DNA of 64,000 bases from Pseudomonas fluorescens. Its GTDB lineage: Bacteria; Pseudomonadota; Gammaproteobacteria; Pseudomonadales; Pseudomonadaceae. The notes under the pieces were generated by a model. The model was not told where the DNA came from. It searched no databases and worked only from the letters and a program-made list of their open reading frames with translations. The position numbers and the translations under genes are program-made. How positions within the stretch are numbered: the stretch's first letter is position 1; each line of letters starts with the position of its first letter. The stretch spans positions 62,001 to 126,000 of the forward strand of contig NZ_CP078138.1 in assembly GCF_019212185.1 (NCBI RefSeq). Reading direction: 5' to 3'. Shown one piece after another: positions 1-8,194 of this stretch.

Positions 1-82
1 CCTGTATGACAGAAAGATGACAATCAAGTGACGCAACAAAGCCACCGCCAGTGGGGACTGGCAGTGGGTAAGGAATTTGTCG

Positions 83-179
83 GTAGGAGCGGGCTTTCGC
101 CTGGGCTGGCTGGCGATGCGGGCAACGCGGTCGGACAGGTGATCCGCGTTGATGCATTCGCCAGCAAGCTGGCTCCTAC
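83..179. repeat. REP-type inverted pair downstream of pstS
   Basis: Two imperfect, inverted copies of a Pseudomonas REP core lie at about 83-101 (GTAGGAGCGGGCTTTCGCC) and 159-179 (CGCCAGCAAGCTGGCTCCTAC), with roughly 57 bases between them. The outer ends GTAGGAGC and GCTCCTAC are exact reverse complements. The stretch 1-209 holds no gene that I can support. The pair sits just past the pstS stop codon and could stabilise the 3' end of the transcript, which is inference. Confidence 0.7.
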
Positions 180-209
180 AGAGTCCGGAGCGAGCCCGGG
201 CTCAATTTA

Positions 210-1211
210 TTACTTCTTTGCGACGTTTTCGCCGCCTTCCGACAGACCCAGGTCAGCCAGTGCTTTTGCAGCTACCTTGGCCGGCAGCGGGATGTAGCCG
301 TCTTTCACCACGACTTCCTGACCCTGTTTGGACAGAACCAGCTTCACGAACTCGGCTTCCAGCGGGGCCAGAGGCTTGTTCGGGGCTTTGTTGACGTAGA
401 CGTAGAGGAAACGTGACAGCGGGTATTTGCCGTTCAGGGCGTTTTCTTCGGTGTCTTCGATGAAGTCGGTGCTGCCTTTCTTGGCCAGGGCCACGGTCTT
501 CACGCTGGCGGTCTTGTAGCCGATGCCCGAGTAGCCGATGCCGTTCAGCGAAGAGCTGATCGATTGCACGACCGAAGCCGAGCCAGGCTGTTCGTTGACG
601 TTCGGCTTGAAGTCGCCTTTGCACAGGGCTTCTTCCTTGAAGTAGCCGTAGGTGCCGGATACCGAGTTACGGCCGAACAATTGCACTGGCTTGTTGGCCA
701 GGTCGCCGGTCACACCCAAGTCGCCCCAGGTTTTCACGTCAGCCTTGCCACCGCACAGACGAGTCGACGAGAACACCGCGTCAACCTGTTCCATGGTCAG
801 GTGCTTGATCGGGTTGTCTTTGTGCACGAACACCGCCAGGGCATCGACAGCCACTGGAATGGCGGTTGGCTTGTAGCCGTATTTGGTTTCGAATGCCTGC
901 AGTTCGTTGTCCTTCATCTTGCGGCTCATCGGGCCCAGGTTAGCGGTGCCTTCAGTCAACGCAGGTGGCGCGGTGGAAGAACCGGCAGCCTGAATCTGGA
1001 TATTTACGTTCGGGTATTCTTTTTTGTAGTTCTCAGCCCACAGGGTCATGAGGTTGGCCAGGGTATCGGAACCGACGCTGGACAAGTTGCCCGACACACC
1101 AGTGGTCTTGGTGTAGCTCGGGATAGCAGGGTCAACAGCGGCCACTGCGTTGGCAGTCGCGACGCCAGCAGCGACAAAGGTCATTGCCGCCATCAAACGC
1201 TTCAGTTTCAT
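210..1211 (-). CDS. pstS: Phosphate ABC transporter periplasmic phosphate-binding protein PstS
   Basis: High-affinity phosphate-binding protein that delivers phosphate to the PstCAB permease. It has 333 residues, as usual for Pseudomonas PstS. A Sec signal peptide is visible: positive start MKLKR, hydrophobic core, and a probable cut after an Ala-rich stretch near residue 25. The mature part carries the family motifs [20 protein letters not shown] and [12 protein letters not shown], whose Ser/Thr/Arg residues line the phosphate site. The gene reads leftward, so pstCAB-phoU would be expected beyond position 1, but they are outside the window. Four 11-bp Pho-box repeats lie upstream, so PhoB control is very likely. 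REP sequences follow the stop codon. Confidence 0.95.
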   Translation of the reverse strand: MKLKRLMAAMTFVAAGVATANAVAAVDPAIPSYTKTTGVSGNLSSVGSDTLANLMTLWAENYKKEYPNVNIQIQAAGSSTAPPALTEGTANLGPMSRKMKDNELQAFETKYGYKPTAIPVAVDALAVFVHKDNPIKHLTMEQVDAVFSSTRLCGGKADVKTWGDLGVTGDLANKPVQLFGRNSVSGTYGYFKEEALCKGDFKPNVNEQPGSASVVQSISSSLNGIGYSGIGYKTASVKTVALAKKGSTDFIEDTEENALNGKYPLSRFLYVYVNKAPNKPLAPLEAEFVKLVLSKQGQEVVVKDGYIPLPAKVAAKALADLGLSEGGENVAKK

Positions 1212-1267
1212 GCCTTACTCCAGGAAATAGGGGGGACTTGAGTCGGGGCCAAGTATCGGCAGGTCGT

Positions 1268-1307
1268 ATGAACACTCTATGACTGGATTGTGACAATTAG
1301 ATGAAAG
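1268..1307 (-). promoter_or_regulatory. Pho box: four tandem PhoB repeats upstream of pstS
   Basis: Read on the minus strand there are four 7-bp half-sites spaced by 4 bp: CTTTCAT, TTGTCAC, CAGTCAT and TGTTCAT. The PhoB consensus is CTGTCAT repeated every 11 bp, so the 11-bp period is exact and each unit matches at 5-6 of 7 positions. The array ends about 57 bp from the pstS start codon, a normal activator position. The outermost repeat (1301-1307) overlaps the terminator hairpin of the upstream MFS gene. Confidence 0.85.
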
Positions 1308-1335
1308 GCCAGCATCCGCGAAGAATGCTGGCCTT
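1305..1335 (-). terminator. Stem-loop terminator of the MFS gene
   Basis: The 11-bp arms AAGGCCAGCAT (1305-1315) and ATGCTGGCCTT (1325-1335) pair perfectly around a 9-nt loop. In the leftward direction the stem is followed by only a short TTTCATCTAA stretch, so the U-tract is weak. It lies 38 bases past the stop codon of the MFS gene and insulates pstS from it. Confidence 0.65.
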
Positions 1336-1372
1336 CATAGAGAGACAGGCTGGAACTGCGGTTTTCAGCGCC

Positions 1373-2671
1373 TCAACGGCCCTTTTTCCACAGGTAGCCA
1401 CCGACGACGATGCCCACGCCGCAAATGATCGCGACATAGTAGGCCGGGCCCATCTGGCTTTCCTTGAGCAACAGGGTCACGACCATTGGCGTCAGGCCAC
1501 CGAAGATTGCGTACGCCAGGTTGTAGGAGAACGACAGGCCGCTGAAACGCACCACCGCCGGGAAGGCCTTGACCATGACATAAGGCACGGCACCGATCGT
1601 GCCGACCAGCAGGCCGGTCAGCGAATACATCGGGAACAGCCAGTCCGGATGATTGAACAGGCTGTGATAGAAGGTCCACGAGCTCAGCAGCAACAAGGCG
1701 CTGCCGACCACGAACACCCGACCGGCACCAAAGCGGTCAGCCAGTGCACCGGAGATCACGCAACCCAGGCTGAGGAACACGATCGCCAGGCTGTTGGCCT
1801 GCAACGCGGTGGTGGCCGGGAAGTGGTAGACGGTCTGCAGCACGGTCGGGGTCATCAGGATAACCACGATGATCCCGGCCGACAGTAGCCAGGTCAGCAG
1901 CATCGAGATCGCAATCGCCCCGCGATGGTCACGCAGCACCGCACGCAGCGGCACTTCTTCGGCCAGGGCCTTGCGCTGTTGCAGTTCGGCGAATACCGGG
2001 GTTTCGTGCAGCCAGCGGCGCAGGTAGACCGAGAACAGGCCAAACACGCCACCCAGCAGGAACGGGATCCGCCAAGCGTAGTCGGACACCTGCTCCGGGG
2101 TATAGATGCTGTTGATCGCGGTGGCGACCAGCGAGCCCAGGAGAATCCCGGCGGTCAGCCCGGAGGTCAATGTGCCGCAGGCATAGCCAATATGTCGCTG
2201 CGGGACGTGCTCGGACACGAATACCCAGGCGCCCGGCACTTCACCGCCGATGGCAGCACCTTGGATCACCCGCATCAGCAGCAGCAGGATCGGTGCCCAC
2301 ATGCCGATCTGCGCGTAAGTCGGCAGCAGACCCATGATCAACGTCGGCACGGCCATCATGAAAATGCTCAGGGTGAACATTTTCTTGCGTCCCAGCAGGT
2401 CGCCGAAGTGCGCCATGACGATGCCGCCCAACGGTCGCGCGAGGTAGCCGGCAGCGAAGATGCCGAAGGTCTGCATCAGCCGCAGCCACTCGGGCATGTC
2501 GGCCGGGAAGAACAGCTTGCCGACCACCGTGGCGAAGAACACGAAGATAATAAAGTCGTAGAACTCCAGCGCACCGCCCAGGGCGGACAGCGACAGAGTC
2601 TTGTAGTCATTGCGGGTCAAGGGTCGTGCGGGCTGCGCGGGTGACGCTATGCTCGATGGCGCTGTGGTCAT
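1373..2671 (-). CDS. MFS transporter of the metabolite:proton symporter (MHS) type
   Basis: Inner-membrane transporter with 12 predicted helices over 432 residues. The N-terminal signature ALEFYDFIIFVFF and the loop motif GDLLGRKKMFTLSIF (helices 2-3) place it in the MHS branch with KgtP, ProP and ShiA; its substrate cannot be read from sequence. The open frame extends 59 codons further upstream, but the start at 2671 (MTTAPSS) fits family N-termini and the extension shows no conserved features. A stem-loop follows the gene. A transporter of this kind lies beside pstS in other Pseudomonas (PA5370 in PAO1, from memory). Confidence 0.85.
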   Translation of the reverse strand: MTTAPSSIASPAQPARPLTRNDYKTLSLSALGGALEFYDFIIFVFFATVVGKLFFPADMPEWLRLMQTFGIFAAGYLARPLGGIVMAHFGDLLGRKKMFTLSIFMMAVPTLIMGLLPTYAQIGMWAPILLLLMRVIQGAAIGGEVPGAWVFVSEHVPQRHIGYACGTLTSGLTAGILLGSLVATAINSIYTPEQVSDYAWRIPFLLGGVFGLFSVYLRRWLHETPVFAELQQRKALAEEVPLRAVLRDHRGAIAISMLLTWLLSAGIIVVILMTPTVLQTVYHFPATTALQANSLAIVFLSLGCVISGALADRFGAGRVFVVGSALLLLSSWTFYHSLFNHPDWLFPMYSLTGLLVGTIGAVPYVMVKAFPAVVRFSGLSFSYNLAYAIFGGLTPMVVTLLLKESQMGPAYYVAIICGVGIVVGGYLWKKGR

Positions 2672-3031
2672 GGCAAGGGCTTCTCTTATAGTCGGATCTG
2701 CAACCCCAACAACGCTGGCTGGAGCTTGGGCAGGTTTGGCACGATAACAAATTGTTTGAAAAAGCACAGGATGCGCGTATTTGACAGGCAAAATGAGAAC
2801 CGGACGGTCGTCGCGCGGTCTACCGCTCGATATACTCGCAGCCTGCAATATGCTGCAAGGGTTGCTGTGCGAAGACGCTGCTGGTGCAACCAGTCGATTT
2901 CGCAGAGTTTCCCTTTAGCACGCCTTATGGAAAACACGACGAACGCAGTGTGTTCGGGCTGAATCGTTTTTCGAAAGACGGCTATTCACCTGAAATACCA
3001 ATGAGAGTCACGGGTAAGAGGCACCCCCGGC
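2672..3031. other. Divergent intergenic region with no gene seen
   Basis: These 360 bases separate the leftward MFS gene from the rightward thioesterase gene and must hold both promoters. I find no convincing ORF with a ribosome site, no strong inverted repeat and no REP element. The long rightward frame through here is only an upstream extension of the mutarotase frame and has no coding signal before its true start. Confidence 0.5.
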
Positions 3032-3433
3032 ATGATAGAACTCGAACAAGACGATCCGATCCCGCAAGGCGATCTGGCCCTGCAAATCACTGCGCTTCCT
3101 CGCGAAACCAACGGCTTTGGCGATATTTTCGGCGGCTGGCTGGTGTCCCAGATGGATCTGGCCGGCACCGCCATGGCCAGCAAGATCGCCGGTGGCCGCG
3201 TTGCCACGGTAGCGATCGACCGCATGGCCTTCCTGGTCCCGGTAGCCGTTGGCGCCCAGTTGTCGTTCTACACCCAGGCCCAGGAAATTGGTCGTACCTC
3301 GATCAAGATGCTGGTCGAGGTCTGGAGCGACGATCCGCTGTCCAGCGAGTGGCGCAAAGTCACGGAAGCGGCTTTCGTCTTCGTCGCCATCGATGGCAGT
3401 GGCCGCACCCGTTCGCTGCCACCGCGCGCCTGA
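3032..3433 (+). CDS. Hotdog-fold acyl-CoA thioesterase (YciA-like)
   Basis: Cytoplasmic enzyme predicted to hydrolyse acyl-CoA thioesters. With 133 residues it is a single hotdog domain. The pattern NGFGDIFGGWLVSQMDLAG corresponds to the YciA/BACH active-site helix, in which an Asn/Asp and a Gly-Gly turn hold the thioester. The tail is unusually short compared with the second thioesterase of this window at 46660-47142. The next gene starts 32 bp downstream on the same strand, so the two are probably cotranscribed. Acyl-chain preference cannot be predicted. Confidence 0.8.
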   Translation: MIELEQDDPIPQGDLALQITALPRETNGFGDIFGGWLVSQMDLAGTAMASKIAGGRVATVAIDRMAFLVPVAVGAQLSFYTQAQEIGRTSIKMLVEVWSDDPLSSEWRKVTEAAFVFVAIDGSGRTRSLPPRA

Positions 3434-3465
3434 TATCGTCCCTGTTACTGATCGAGAGTTGCCCC

Positions 3466-4365
3466 ATGAGCACGCCCGTCGTCGAAACCGTCAAACTGGA
3501 TCAACTGAACTGCTGGCGGATTCGCCACGGCCAGGCCGAACTGCTGGTCGCCCAGCAAGGCGCGCACATCCTCAGCTATCAACTGGATGGGCAGCCGCCA
3601 GTGATCTGGCTCAACGATGAAGCGGTGTTCAAGACCGGTAAAAGCATTCGCGCCGGCGTGCCGGTGTGCTGGCCCTGGTTTGGCAATCTCCAGCGCAACC
3701 CGGCCAGCGTCCAGGCGATGCGTGTCAGCAACGAACCCGCCCCTGCTCACGGGCTGGTGCGGGCGCTGGATTGGGAGTTGGGCGAGATCGGCACCACCGA
3801 CGGCGGCCTGAATGTCGAGTTCATCCTGCCGGTGCCGGAAAACGGCCTGCCAGGTTGGCCGCATCAGGTTGATCTGCGCCTGAGCATTCGGCTCGACGAA
3901 CAACTGCACATTCACCTGACCAGCCACAACCGCGGCACCGACAGCGTCAGCATCAGCCAGGCGTTGCACAGCTATTTCGCGGTCAGCGATGTGCGCAACG
4001 TGCAGGTTGAAGGTGTAGACGGGTTGAGCTACATCGAAACCCTGGATGATTGGAACATCGCCAAACAACAAGGCGACCTGCACGTCACCGGCGAAACCGA
4101 CCGGATCTACCTCAATACGCCTGCCAAATTGAGCATCGTCGACCCAACCTGGGAACGACGCATCGAGCTGACCGCCAGCGGTTCGCGCAGTGCCGTCATC
4201 TGGAACCCCTGGATCGACCGCGCGGCAGCGTTCAGCGACATGGCCAATGATGGCTGGCAACGCATGCTGTGCATCGAAACCGCGAACGTGATGGACGACA
4301 TCGTCCAACTGGCAGCGGGTGCCAGCCATACCTTGGGCGTGAGCATCGCCAGCAAGCCGCTCTGA
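3466..4365 (+). CDS. D-hexose-6-phosphate mutarotase (YeaD-like aldose epimerase family)
   Basis: Predicted to interconvert alpha and beta anomers of glucose-6-phosphate and related sugar phosphates. The 299 residues match the family length. Family features are AGVPVCWPWFG near residue 65, HGLVRALDW near residue 94 (catalytic His region), SQALHSYFAVSDV near residue 165, and a late WNPW motif followed by MLCIETANV. The frame is open far upstream, but the start at 3466 follows the thioesterase stop and begins with the usual MSTPVVE-type N-terminus. It lies in a likely two-gene operon with the thioesterase. Confidence 0.85.
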   Translation: MSTPVVETVKLDQLNCWRIRHGQAELLVAQQGAHILSYQLDGQPPVIWLNDEAVFKTGKSIRAGVPVCWPWFGNLQRNPASVQAMRVSNEPAPAHGLVRALDWELGEIGTTDGGLNVEFILPVPENGLPGWPHQVDLRLSIRLDEQLHIHLTSHNRGTDSVSISQALHSYFAVSDVRNVQVEGVDGLSYIETLDDWNIAKQQGDLHVTGETDRIYLNTPAKLSIVDPTWERRIELTASGSRSAVIWNPWIDRAAAFSDMANDGWQRMLCIETANVMDDIVQLAAGASHTLGVSIASKPL

Positions 4366-4381
4366 GCCTTCGGGCTCCCTG

Positions 4382-4918
4382 CTACAGATCCGACTCCTGC
4401 ACGACCCGCACCTGCGCCGCATCCAGCGCGTAGGCGGCGTCGGCCAGGTCATTGTTGACCGTCTCGACCTTCAGCGTGCCAGTCACCCACAACGGCGTGT
4501 AGATATCGTCCAGCTTCAAACCCTTCGGATAGCGCACCAGCACCAGTTGGTTCGGCGGAGGTGGCGGCACGTGGATACAGGCGCCCGGGTATGGAACCAG
4601 GAAGAACAGGGTGCTGCGGCCCTTGCCATCGGTTTCCAGCGGCACCGGGTAACCACCGATGCGTATGTGTTTGCCGTTCATCGCGGCGACGGTCTTGGTC
4701 GAATACATCACCGCCGGCAAGCCTTTGCTCTGCTTCAGGCCACCCTTGTCAGTAAAGGTGCCGTTGGCTTCCGGAGAGTTGTGGTCGATTTCCGGCATGG
4801 CTTCCAGCGCCTTCTGGTCCGACTTGGGCATCAGTTCCAGCCAATCGGTTTCCGGCAGGTCGCCAGCGTGAGCCAGGCCAGAGCCCAGCAAGATAAGAGT
4901 TAACAGAAGACGGCGCAT
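4382..4918 (-). CDS. DUF3299 exported protein
   Basis: A 178-residue protein of unknown function with a clear signal peptide (MRRLLLTLILLGSGLAHA). The body belongs to the DUF3299 type: the segments IRIGGYPVPLE, FFLVPYPGACIHVPPPPPNQ and a C-terminal WVTGTL strand are its hallmarks. One Cys sits in the GACIH motif. The start at 4918 is chosen because the signal peptide begins there; an in-frame extension to 4978 has no such logic. It converges with the mutarotase gene, with only 16 bases between the stop codons. Confidence 0.8.
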   Translation of the reverse strand: MRRLLLTLILLGSGLAHAGDLPETDWLELMPKSDQKALEAMPEIDHNSPEANGTFTDKGGLKQSKGLPAVMYSTKTVAAMNGKHIRIGGYPVPLETDGKGRSTLFFLVPYPGACIHVPPPPPNQLVLVRYPKGLKLDDIYTPLWVTGTLKVETVNNDLADAAYALDAAQVRVVQESDL

Positions 4919-4961
4919 GAAGGTGCTCGGCAGGAAGGGACTATAAGACGCCGGGCATTCT

Positions 4962-4992
4962 AGCCCTCTGCGCGTCAATCGCGCAGAGGGCT
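4962..4992 (-). terminator. Strong hairpin between the GlsB-like gene and the DUF3299 gene
   Basis: A perfect 13-bp stem is formed by 4962-4974 and 4980-4992 with a 5-nt loop. It lies 12 bases past the stop codon of the upstream gene. There is no U-tract in the leftward direction, so it may act as an RNA 3' stabiliser or a weak terminator rather than a classical intrinsic terminator. Confidence 0.55.
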
Positions 4993-5004
4993 TGGTCGCT
5001 TGAA

Positions 5005-5250
5005 TCAGTTCTTTTTGACCATACCGTAGATCACCAGCAAGACCACGGCGCCCACCAGCGCACCGATGAAGCCGGCGCCTTGACCCGCCTGGTAGATACC
5101 CAGTGCCTGACCGCCGTAGGTGGCGGCCAGCGAACCACCGATACCGAGCAGAATCGTCATGATCCAGCCCATGCTGTCGTCACCCGGTTTCAGGAAACGA
5201 GCCAGCAGGCCCACGATCAGTCCGATGAAGATGGTTCCGATAATTCCCAT
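5005..5250 (-). CDS. GlsB/YeaQ/YmgE family small membrane protein
   Basis: An 81-residue inner-membrane protein made almost wholly of three hydrophobic, glycine-rich helices. The motifs IGTIFIGLIVGLLARFLKPG and GWIMTILLGIGGSLAATYGG are typical of the transglycosylase-associated (GlsB/YeaQ/YmgE) family. Such proteins are often stress-induced; their biochemical role is unknown. It is a separate unit from purK, with a stem-loop between them. Confidence 0.88.
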   Translation of the reverse strand: MGIIGTIFIGLIVGLLARFLKPGDDSMGWIMTILLGIGGSLAATYGGQALGIYQAGQGAGFIGALVGAVVLLVIYGMVKKN

Positions 5251-5319
5251 GGCGTTTCCCTCTGAGTGAAGTAGCTATGCCACAGCCTAGACAGACTTTG
5301 GCATCCTGCCATCAGAGAA

Positions 5320-5344
5320 CGCCGGGACCCGAAGGTTCCCGGCG
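5320..5344 (-). terminator. Stem-loop after purK
   Basis: The 8-bp arms CGCCGGGA (5320-5327) and TCCCGGCG (5337-5344) pair around a 9-nt loop, 11 bases past the purK stop. The leftward flank is GTTCTCT, a poor U-tract, so it is probably an intrinsic terminator of moderate strength. Confidence 0.55.
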
Positions 5345-5354
5345 GACCATAGCC

Positions 5355-6440
5355 TTATTGCTCGGCGATGAGCGCTTCGACCTTGAGGATCTGCCGCTCC
5401 AGCGTGGCCTTGTCGGCGCAGCGCAGGTTGGCGTGACCGACCTTGCGCCCGACCTTGAAGGCCTTGCCATAGTGATGCAGGTGGCAATCTTCGATGGCGA
5501 TGACCTGCTCCACCGGCGGCACCACGCCGATGAAGTTGAGCATGGCGCTCTCACCGACCTTGGCCGTCGAACCCAGTGGCAGGCCGGCAACGGCACGCAA
5601 GTGGTTTTCGAATTGGCTGCACTCGGCGCCTTCGGTTGTCCAGTGCCCGGAATTGTGTACACGCGGGGCGATTTCGTTGGCCTTGAGGCCGCCGTCGACT
5701 TCAAAGAACTCGAAGGCCATCACGCCGACATAATCCAGCTGCTTGAGCACACGGCTGGAGTAATCCTCCGCCAGGGCTTGCAATGGATGCTCGGTGCTGG
5801 CCACGGACAGCTTGAGAATGCCGCTGTCGTGGGTGTTGTGCACCAGCGGGTAGAAGCGAGTTTCGCCATCGCGGGCGCGCACGGCGATCAACGACACTTC
5901 ACCGGTAAAGGGCACGAAGCCTTCCAGCAGGCACGCCACGCTGCCCAGCTCGGCGAAGGTACCTACCACATCGTCAGCCGTGCGCAGGACTTTCTGGCCC
6001 TTGCCGTCGTAACCCAGGGTGCGGGTCTTGAGGACGGCTGGCAGGCCAATGGCACTGACTGCGGCGTCAAGGTCGGCTTGCGACTGGATATCGGCGAACG
6101 CCGGGGTCGGGATCCCCAGGTCCTTGAACATGCTCTTCTCGAACCAACGATCACGAGCAATGCGCAGCGCTTCGGCACTCGGATAGACCGGGACGAACTG
6201 CGACAGGAAGGCTACGGTTTCCGCCGGAACGCTTTCGAACTCGAAGGTCACCAGGTCGACTTCGTCGGCCAATTGACGCAAGTGATCCTGATCGCCGTAA
6301 TCGGCGCGCAAGTGCTCACCCAGTGCCGCGGCACAGGCATCCGGCGCCGGATCGAGGAAAGCAAAGTTCATCCCCAGCGGAGTGCCCGCCAAGGCCAGCA
6401 TGCGACCCAACTGGCCGCCACCGATTACACCGATCTTCAT
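5355..6440 (-). CDS. purK: N5-carboxyaminoimidazole ribonucleotide synthase
   Basis: ATP-grasp enzyme that carboxylates AIR with bicarbonate and ATP to N5-CAIR in purine synthesis. It has 361 residues. The start MKIGVIGGGQLGRMLA is the characteristic N-terminal dinucleotide-like fold; ATP-grasp motifs follow (KTRTLGYDGKGQ, ANEIAPRVHNSGHWT). I prefer the start at 6440, three codons inside the frame, because it gives the family N-terminus. It lies 11 bp downstream of purE, so the two form the usual purEK operon, with product and substrate passed between them. Confidence 0.96.
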   Translation of the reverse strand: MKIGVIGGGQLGRMLALAGTPLGMNFAFLDPAPDACAAALGEHLRADYGDQDHLRQLADEVDLVTFEFESVPAETVAFLSQFVPVYPSAEALRIARDRWFEKSMFKDLGIPTPAFADIQSQADLDAAVSAIGLPAVLKTRTLGYDGKGQKVLRTADDVVGTFAELGSVACLLEGFVPFTGEVSLIAVRARDGETRFYPLVHNTHDSGILKLSVASTEHPLQALAEDYSSRVLKQLDYVGVMAFEFFEVDGGLKANEIAPRVHNSGHWTTEGAECSQFENHLRAVAGLPLGSTAKVGESAMLNFIGVVPPVEQVIAIEDCHLHHYGKAFKVGRKVGHANLRCADKATLERQILKVEALIAEQ

Positions 6441-6451
6441 CGTCAACAACC

Positions 6452-6943
6452 TCAGGCGATGCGTGGGTCTGGATTTTCCAGGACGCTGTCTGTTTGCTCA
6501 GCACGGAAGGTTTTCAGCACCGCGTGGAACTGCGGGTGCTTGGCGCCAAGGATACTCGCCGACAGCAGGGCTGCGTTGATCGCGCCGGCCTTGCCGATTG
6601 CCAGTGTAGCGACCGGAATACCCGCAGGCATCTGCACGATGGAGAGCAGCGAGTCGACACCCGACAACATAGCCGATTGCACGGGCACGCCCAGTACCGG
6701 CAAATGAGTCTTGGCCGCACACATGCCCGGCAAGTGCGCCGCGCCACCGGCACCCGCGATGATCACCTCGATGCCACGCGCCTCGGCTTCTTCAGCGTAC
6801 TGGAACAGCAGGTCCGGGGTGCGGTGGGCGGAGACCACTTTAACCTCGTAGGGAATGCCGAGCTTTTCCAGCATATCGGCGGTGTGGCTAAGGGTGGACC
6901 AATCGGACTTGGAGCCCATGATCACGCCAACCAGTGCACTCAT
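6452..6943 (-). CDS. purE: N5-carboxyaminoimidazole ribonucleotide mutase
   Basis: Moves the carboxyl group of N5-CAIR to carbon 4, giving CAIR. It is a class I PurE of 163 residues with the signature [12 protein letters not shown] near residue 10 and [20 protein letters not shown] near residues 40-58, which includes the catalytic His. It is the first gene of purEK. The transcript probably begins about 100 bp upstream and contains a terminator-like hairpin about 37 bp before the start codon, which suggests control at elongation. Confidence 0.97.
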   Translation of the reverse strand: MSALVGVIMGSKSDWSTLSHTADMLEKLGIPYEVKVVSAHRTPDLLFQYAEEAEARGIEVIIAGAGGAAHLPGMCAAKTHLPVLGVPVQSAMLSGVDSLLSIVQMPAGIPVATLAIGKAGAINAALLSASILGAKHPQFHAVLKTFRAEQTDSVLENPDPRIA

Positions 6944-6980
6944 CGTCGCGCCTCTTCTCTCTGGGCGCCCGCAGGCGCGT

Positions 6981-7014
6981 CAAAAAACAACAAGCCACGC
7001 AGAATGCGTGGCTT
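6981..7014 (-). promoter_or_regulatory. Attenuator-like hairpin with T-run in the purE leader
   Basis: On the minus strand the arms AAGCCACGC and GCGTGGCTT (7006-7014 and 6992-7000) form a perfect 9-bp stem with a 5-nt loop, followed directly by TGTTGTTTTTTG (6981-6991). This has the form of an intrinsic terminator, yet it lies inside the purE 5' leader with no leftward gene upstream for it to end. Confidence 0.55.
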
Positions 7015-7058
7015 GATTGTACGAATTTTGGCCAGACATGCCGGCCGAAGGCCGCGCA

Positions 7059-7064
7059 GTATAC
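7059..7064 (-). promoter_or_regulatory. Candidate -10 element of purEK
   Basis: TATACT on the minus strand matches the sigma-70 -10 hexamer at 5 of 6 positions. The -35 region 17 bp upstream (GCTGTT) is poor, so the promoter may need an activator. A start here would give a leader of about 110 bases that includes the hairpin at 6992-7014. Confidence 0.4.
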
Positions 7065-7141
7065 CGCAATACTGCCGATAAACAGCCCCTGCGATGACCA
7101 TCTGTCACATGGCCCCGCACAGCAATTTTATTGACTTGAAA

Positions 7142-7469
7142 ATCAAGAATTTTGCCGAGGCCTGAATGAAAAATCCGATGATTATGACAATGACGCCCTT
7201 CACAAGTATCTGTTATTGACCCGCGACAGAATCAATACCCTGGTTTGCTTAGTAACGCCTCGACAGAGTTGAAGATAACGGTATCCCACGAAATCGGGCA
7301 CATGCTGGACGCCCGCCATGAAGACAGTGCTTATCGAAATTAAACTTACACGGGGACTGATTCTTCCAGATCATTCATGACTGCGGATAAAGGCAAGCAG
7401 GTATTCATTTTCAGCGATAAAAATGTAGAAACCATTCGCAACTACCTCAACCGATTCGATAGAGCCTAA
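7142..7469 (+). pseudogene. Decayed metzincin-like protease gene
   Basis: Translated pieces line up with the intact protease that follows at 7549-8139. One frame (about 7150-7240) reads YLLLTRDRIN, matching VVLVTNEPIN. After a frameshift, the frame from 7281 reads HEIGHMLDARHED against HEVGHLLGAKHED. An in-frame TAA stands at 7341-7343. Beyond it the same frame gives SFMTADKGKQVFIFS and ends at 7467-7469, matching the intact C-terminus including its YMTP turn. At least one frameshift and one stop are needed to explain this, and no start codon is convincing. The zinc motif also has Asp where the intact copy has the conserved Gly. Confidence 0.8.
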
Positions 7470-7548
7470 AGTACGTTGCGTAAACCCAAAATGCAGAACC
7501 GTTAAATCTTGATTTAATTTTAGACACCCATACGTAAAGGATTACGGT

Positions 7549-8139
7549 ATGAGCAGCGAAACGCCAAGGAAAAACAGCATTACCATCTTCGTCGTCATCC
7601 ATGATGATGTGCCATCCTCTAAAAGAACAACCATTTACCAGGACTACTTTCTCCACCTGAAAACCGAACTGGAAAGTTTTATTGAACGTGACGTTCACAT
7701 TATCTTCGGCAGCGGCAAACCGTATAGCAGCTTTGACTACAAAAATGAGGATGGTCTAAAAGTATTAATCAGATGGGGAAAAGAAGGCGTCAAATACCTG
7801 GATGAGGCTAGAAAAGAAGGATTCGTTACAAACCCATTAACCAAGGTTGTTTTGGTGACCAATGAGCCAATCAATGAAAAACTAAGTGGTATCGCACTAA
7901 TTGATCGAGTGACGAATGCAGGCAGCTTTGCCATCGCATCATTAACCAATTACTTGATACCTGCCCATGAAGTCGGCCACTTGCTGGGTGCAAAGCATGA
8001 AGACTTCGAAGTCCAATATGATGGCTGGTGGGGTGAAACCTACATGACACCACAGCCCCACCCGCTCAGATCCAACATTTATCATTTCAGCTCAGCCAAT
8101 CGACTAAACATCAAAAATCATCTGGCTAACAAAGCTTGA
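7549..8139 (+). CDS. Small metzincin-type zinc metalloprotease
   Basis: A 196-residue protein of unassigned family. It carries the extended zinc motif HExxHxxGxxH as HEVGHLLGAKH (H140, E141, H144, G147, H150) and, 16 residues later, a YMTP segment that fits the Met-turn of metzincins. No signal peptide or membrane segment is seen, so it is cytoplasmic or leaves by a leaderless route. A good ribosome site (AAAGGA) precedes the ATG at 7549. The gene is visibly richer in A and T than its neighbours, and a broken sibling lies just upstream; both suggest acquired DNA. A terminator hairpin follows. Substrate and role are unknown. Confidence 0.75.
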   Translation: MSSETPRKNSITIFVVIHDDVPSSKRTTIYQDYFLHLKTELESFIERDVHIIFGSGKPYSSFDYKNEDGLKVLIRWGKEGVKYLDEARKEGFVTNPLTKVVLVTNEPINEKLSGIALIDRVTNAGSFAIASLTNYLIPAHEVGHLLGAKHEDFEVQYDGWWGETYMTPQPHPLRSNIYHFSSANRLNIKNHLANKA

Positions 8140-8159
8140 CCGCTCAACCTAATATCCAC

Positions 8160-8182
8160 AGAGCCGTTCGAGCAACGGCTCT
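8160..8182. terminator. Stem-loop between protease and LysR genes
   Basis: Perfect 9-bp arms AGAGCCGTT (8160-8168) and AACGGCTCT (8174-8182) flank a 5-nt loop, midway between two converging genes. Neither side carries a long T-run. It probably serves both transcripts. Confidence 0.6.
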
Positions 8183-8194
8183 GCCTGCCTGACC

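Noticed and set aside
2884..3465. In-frame N-terminal extension of the mutarotase gene
   Set aside because: It overlaps the thioesterase gene in another frame and is Arg/His-rich noise; the family N-terminus starts at 3466.
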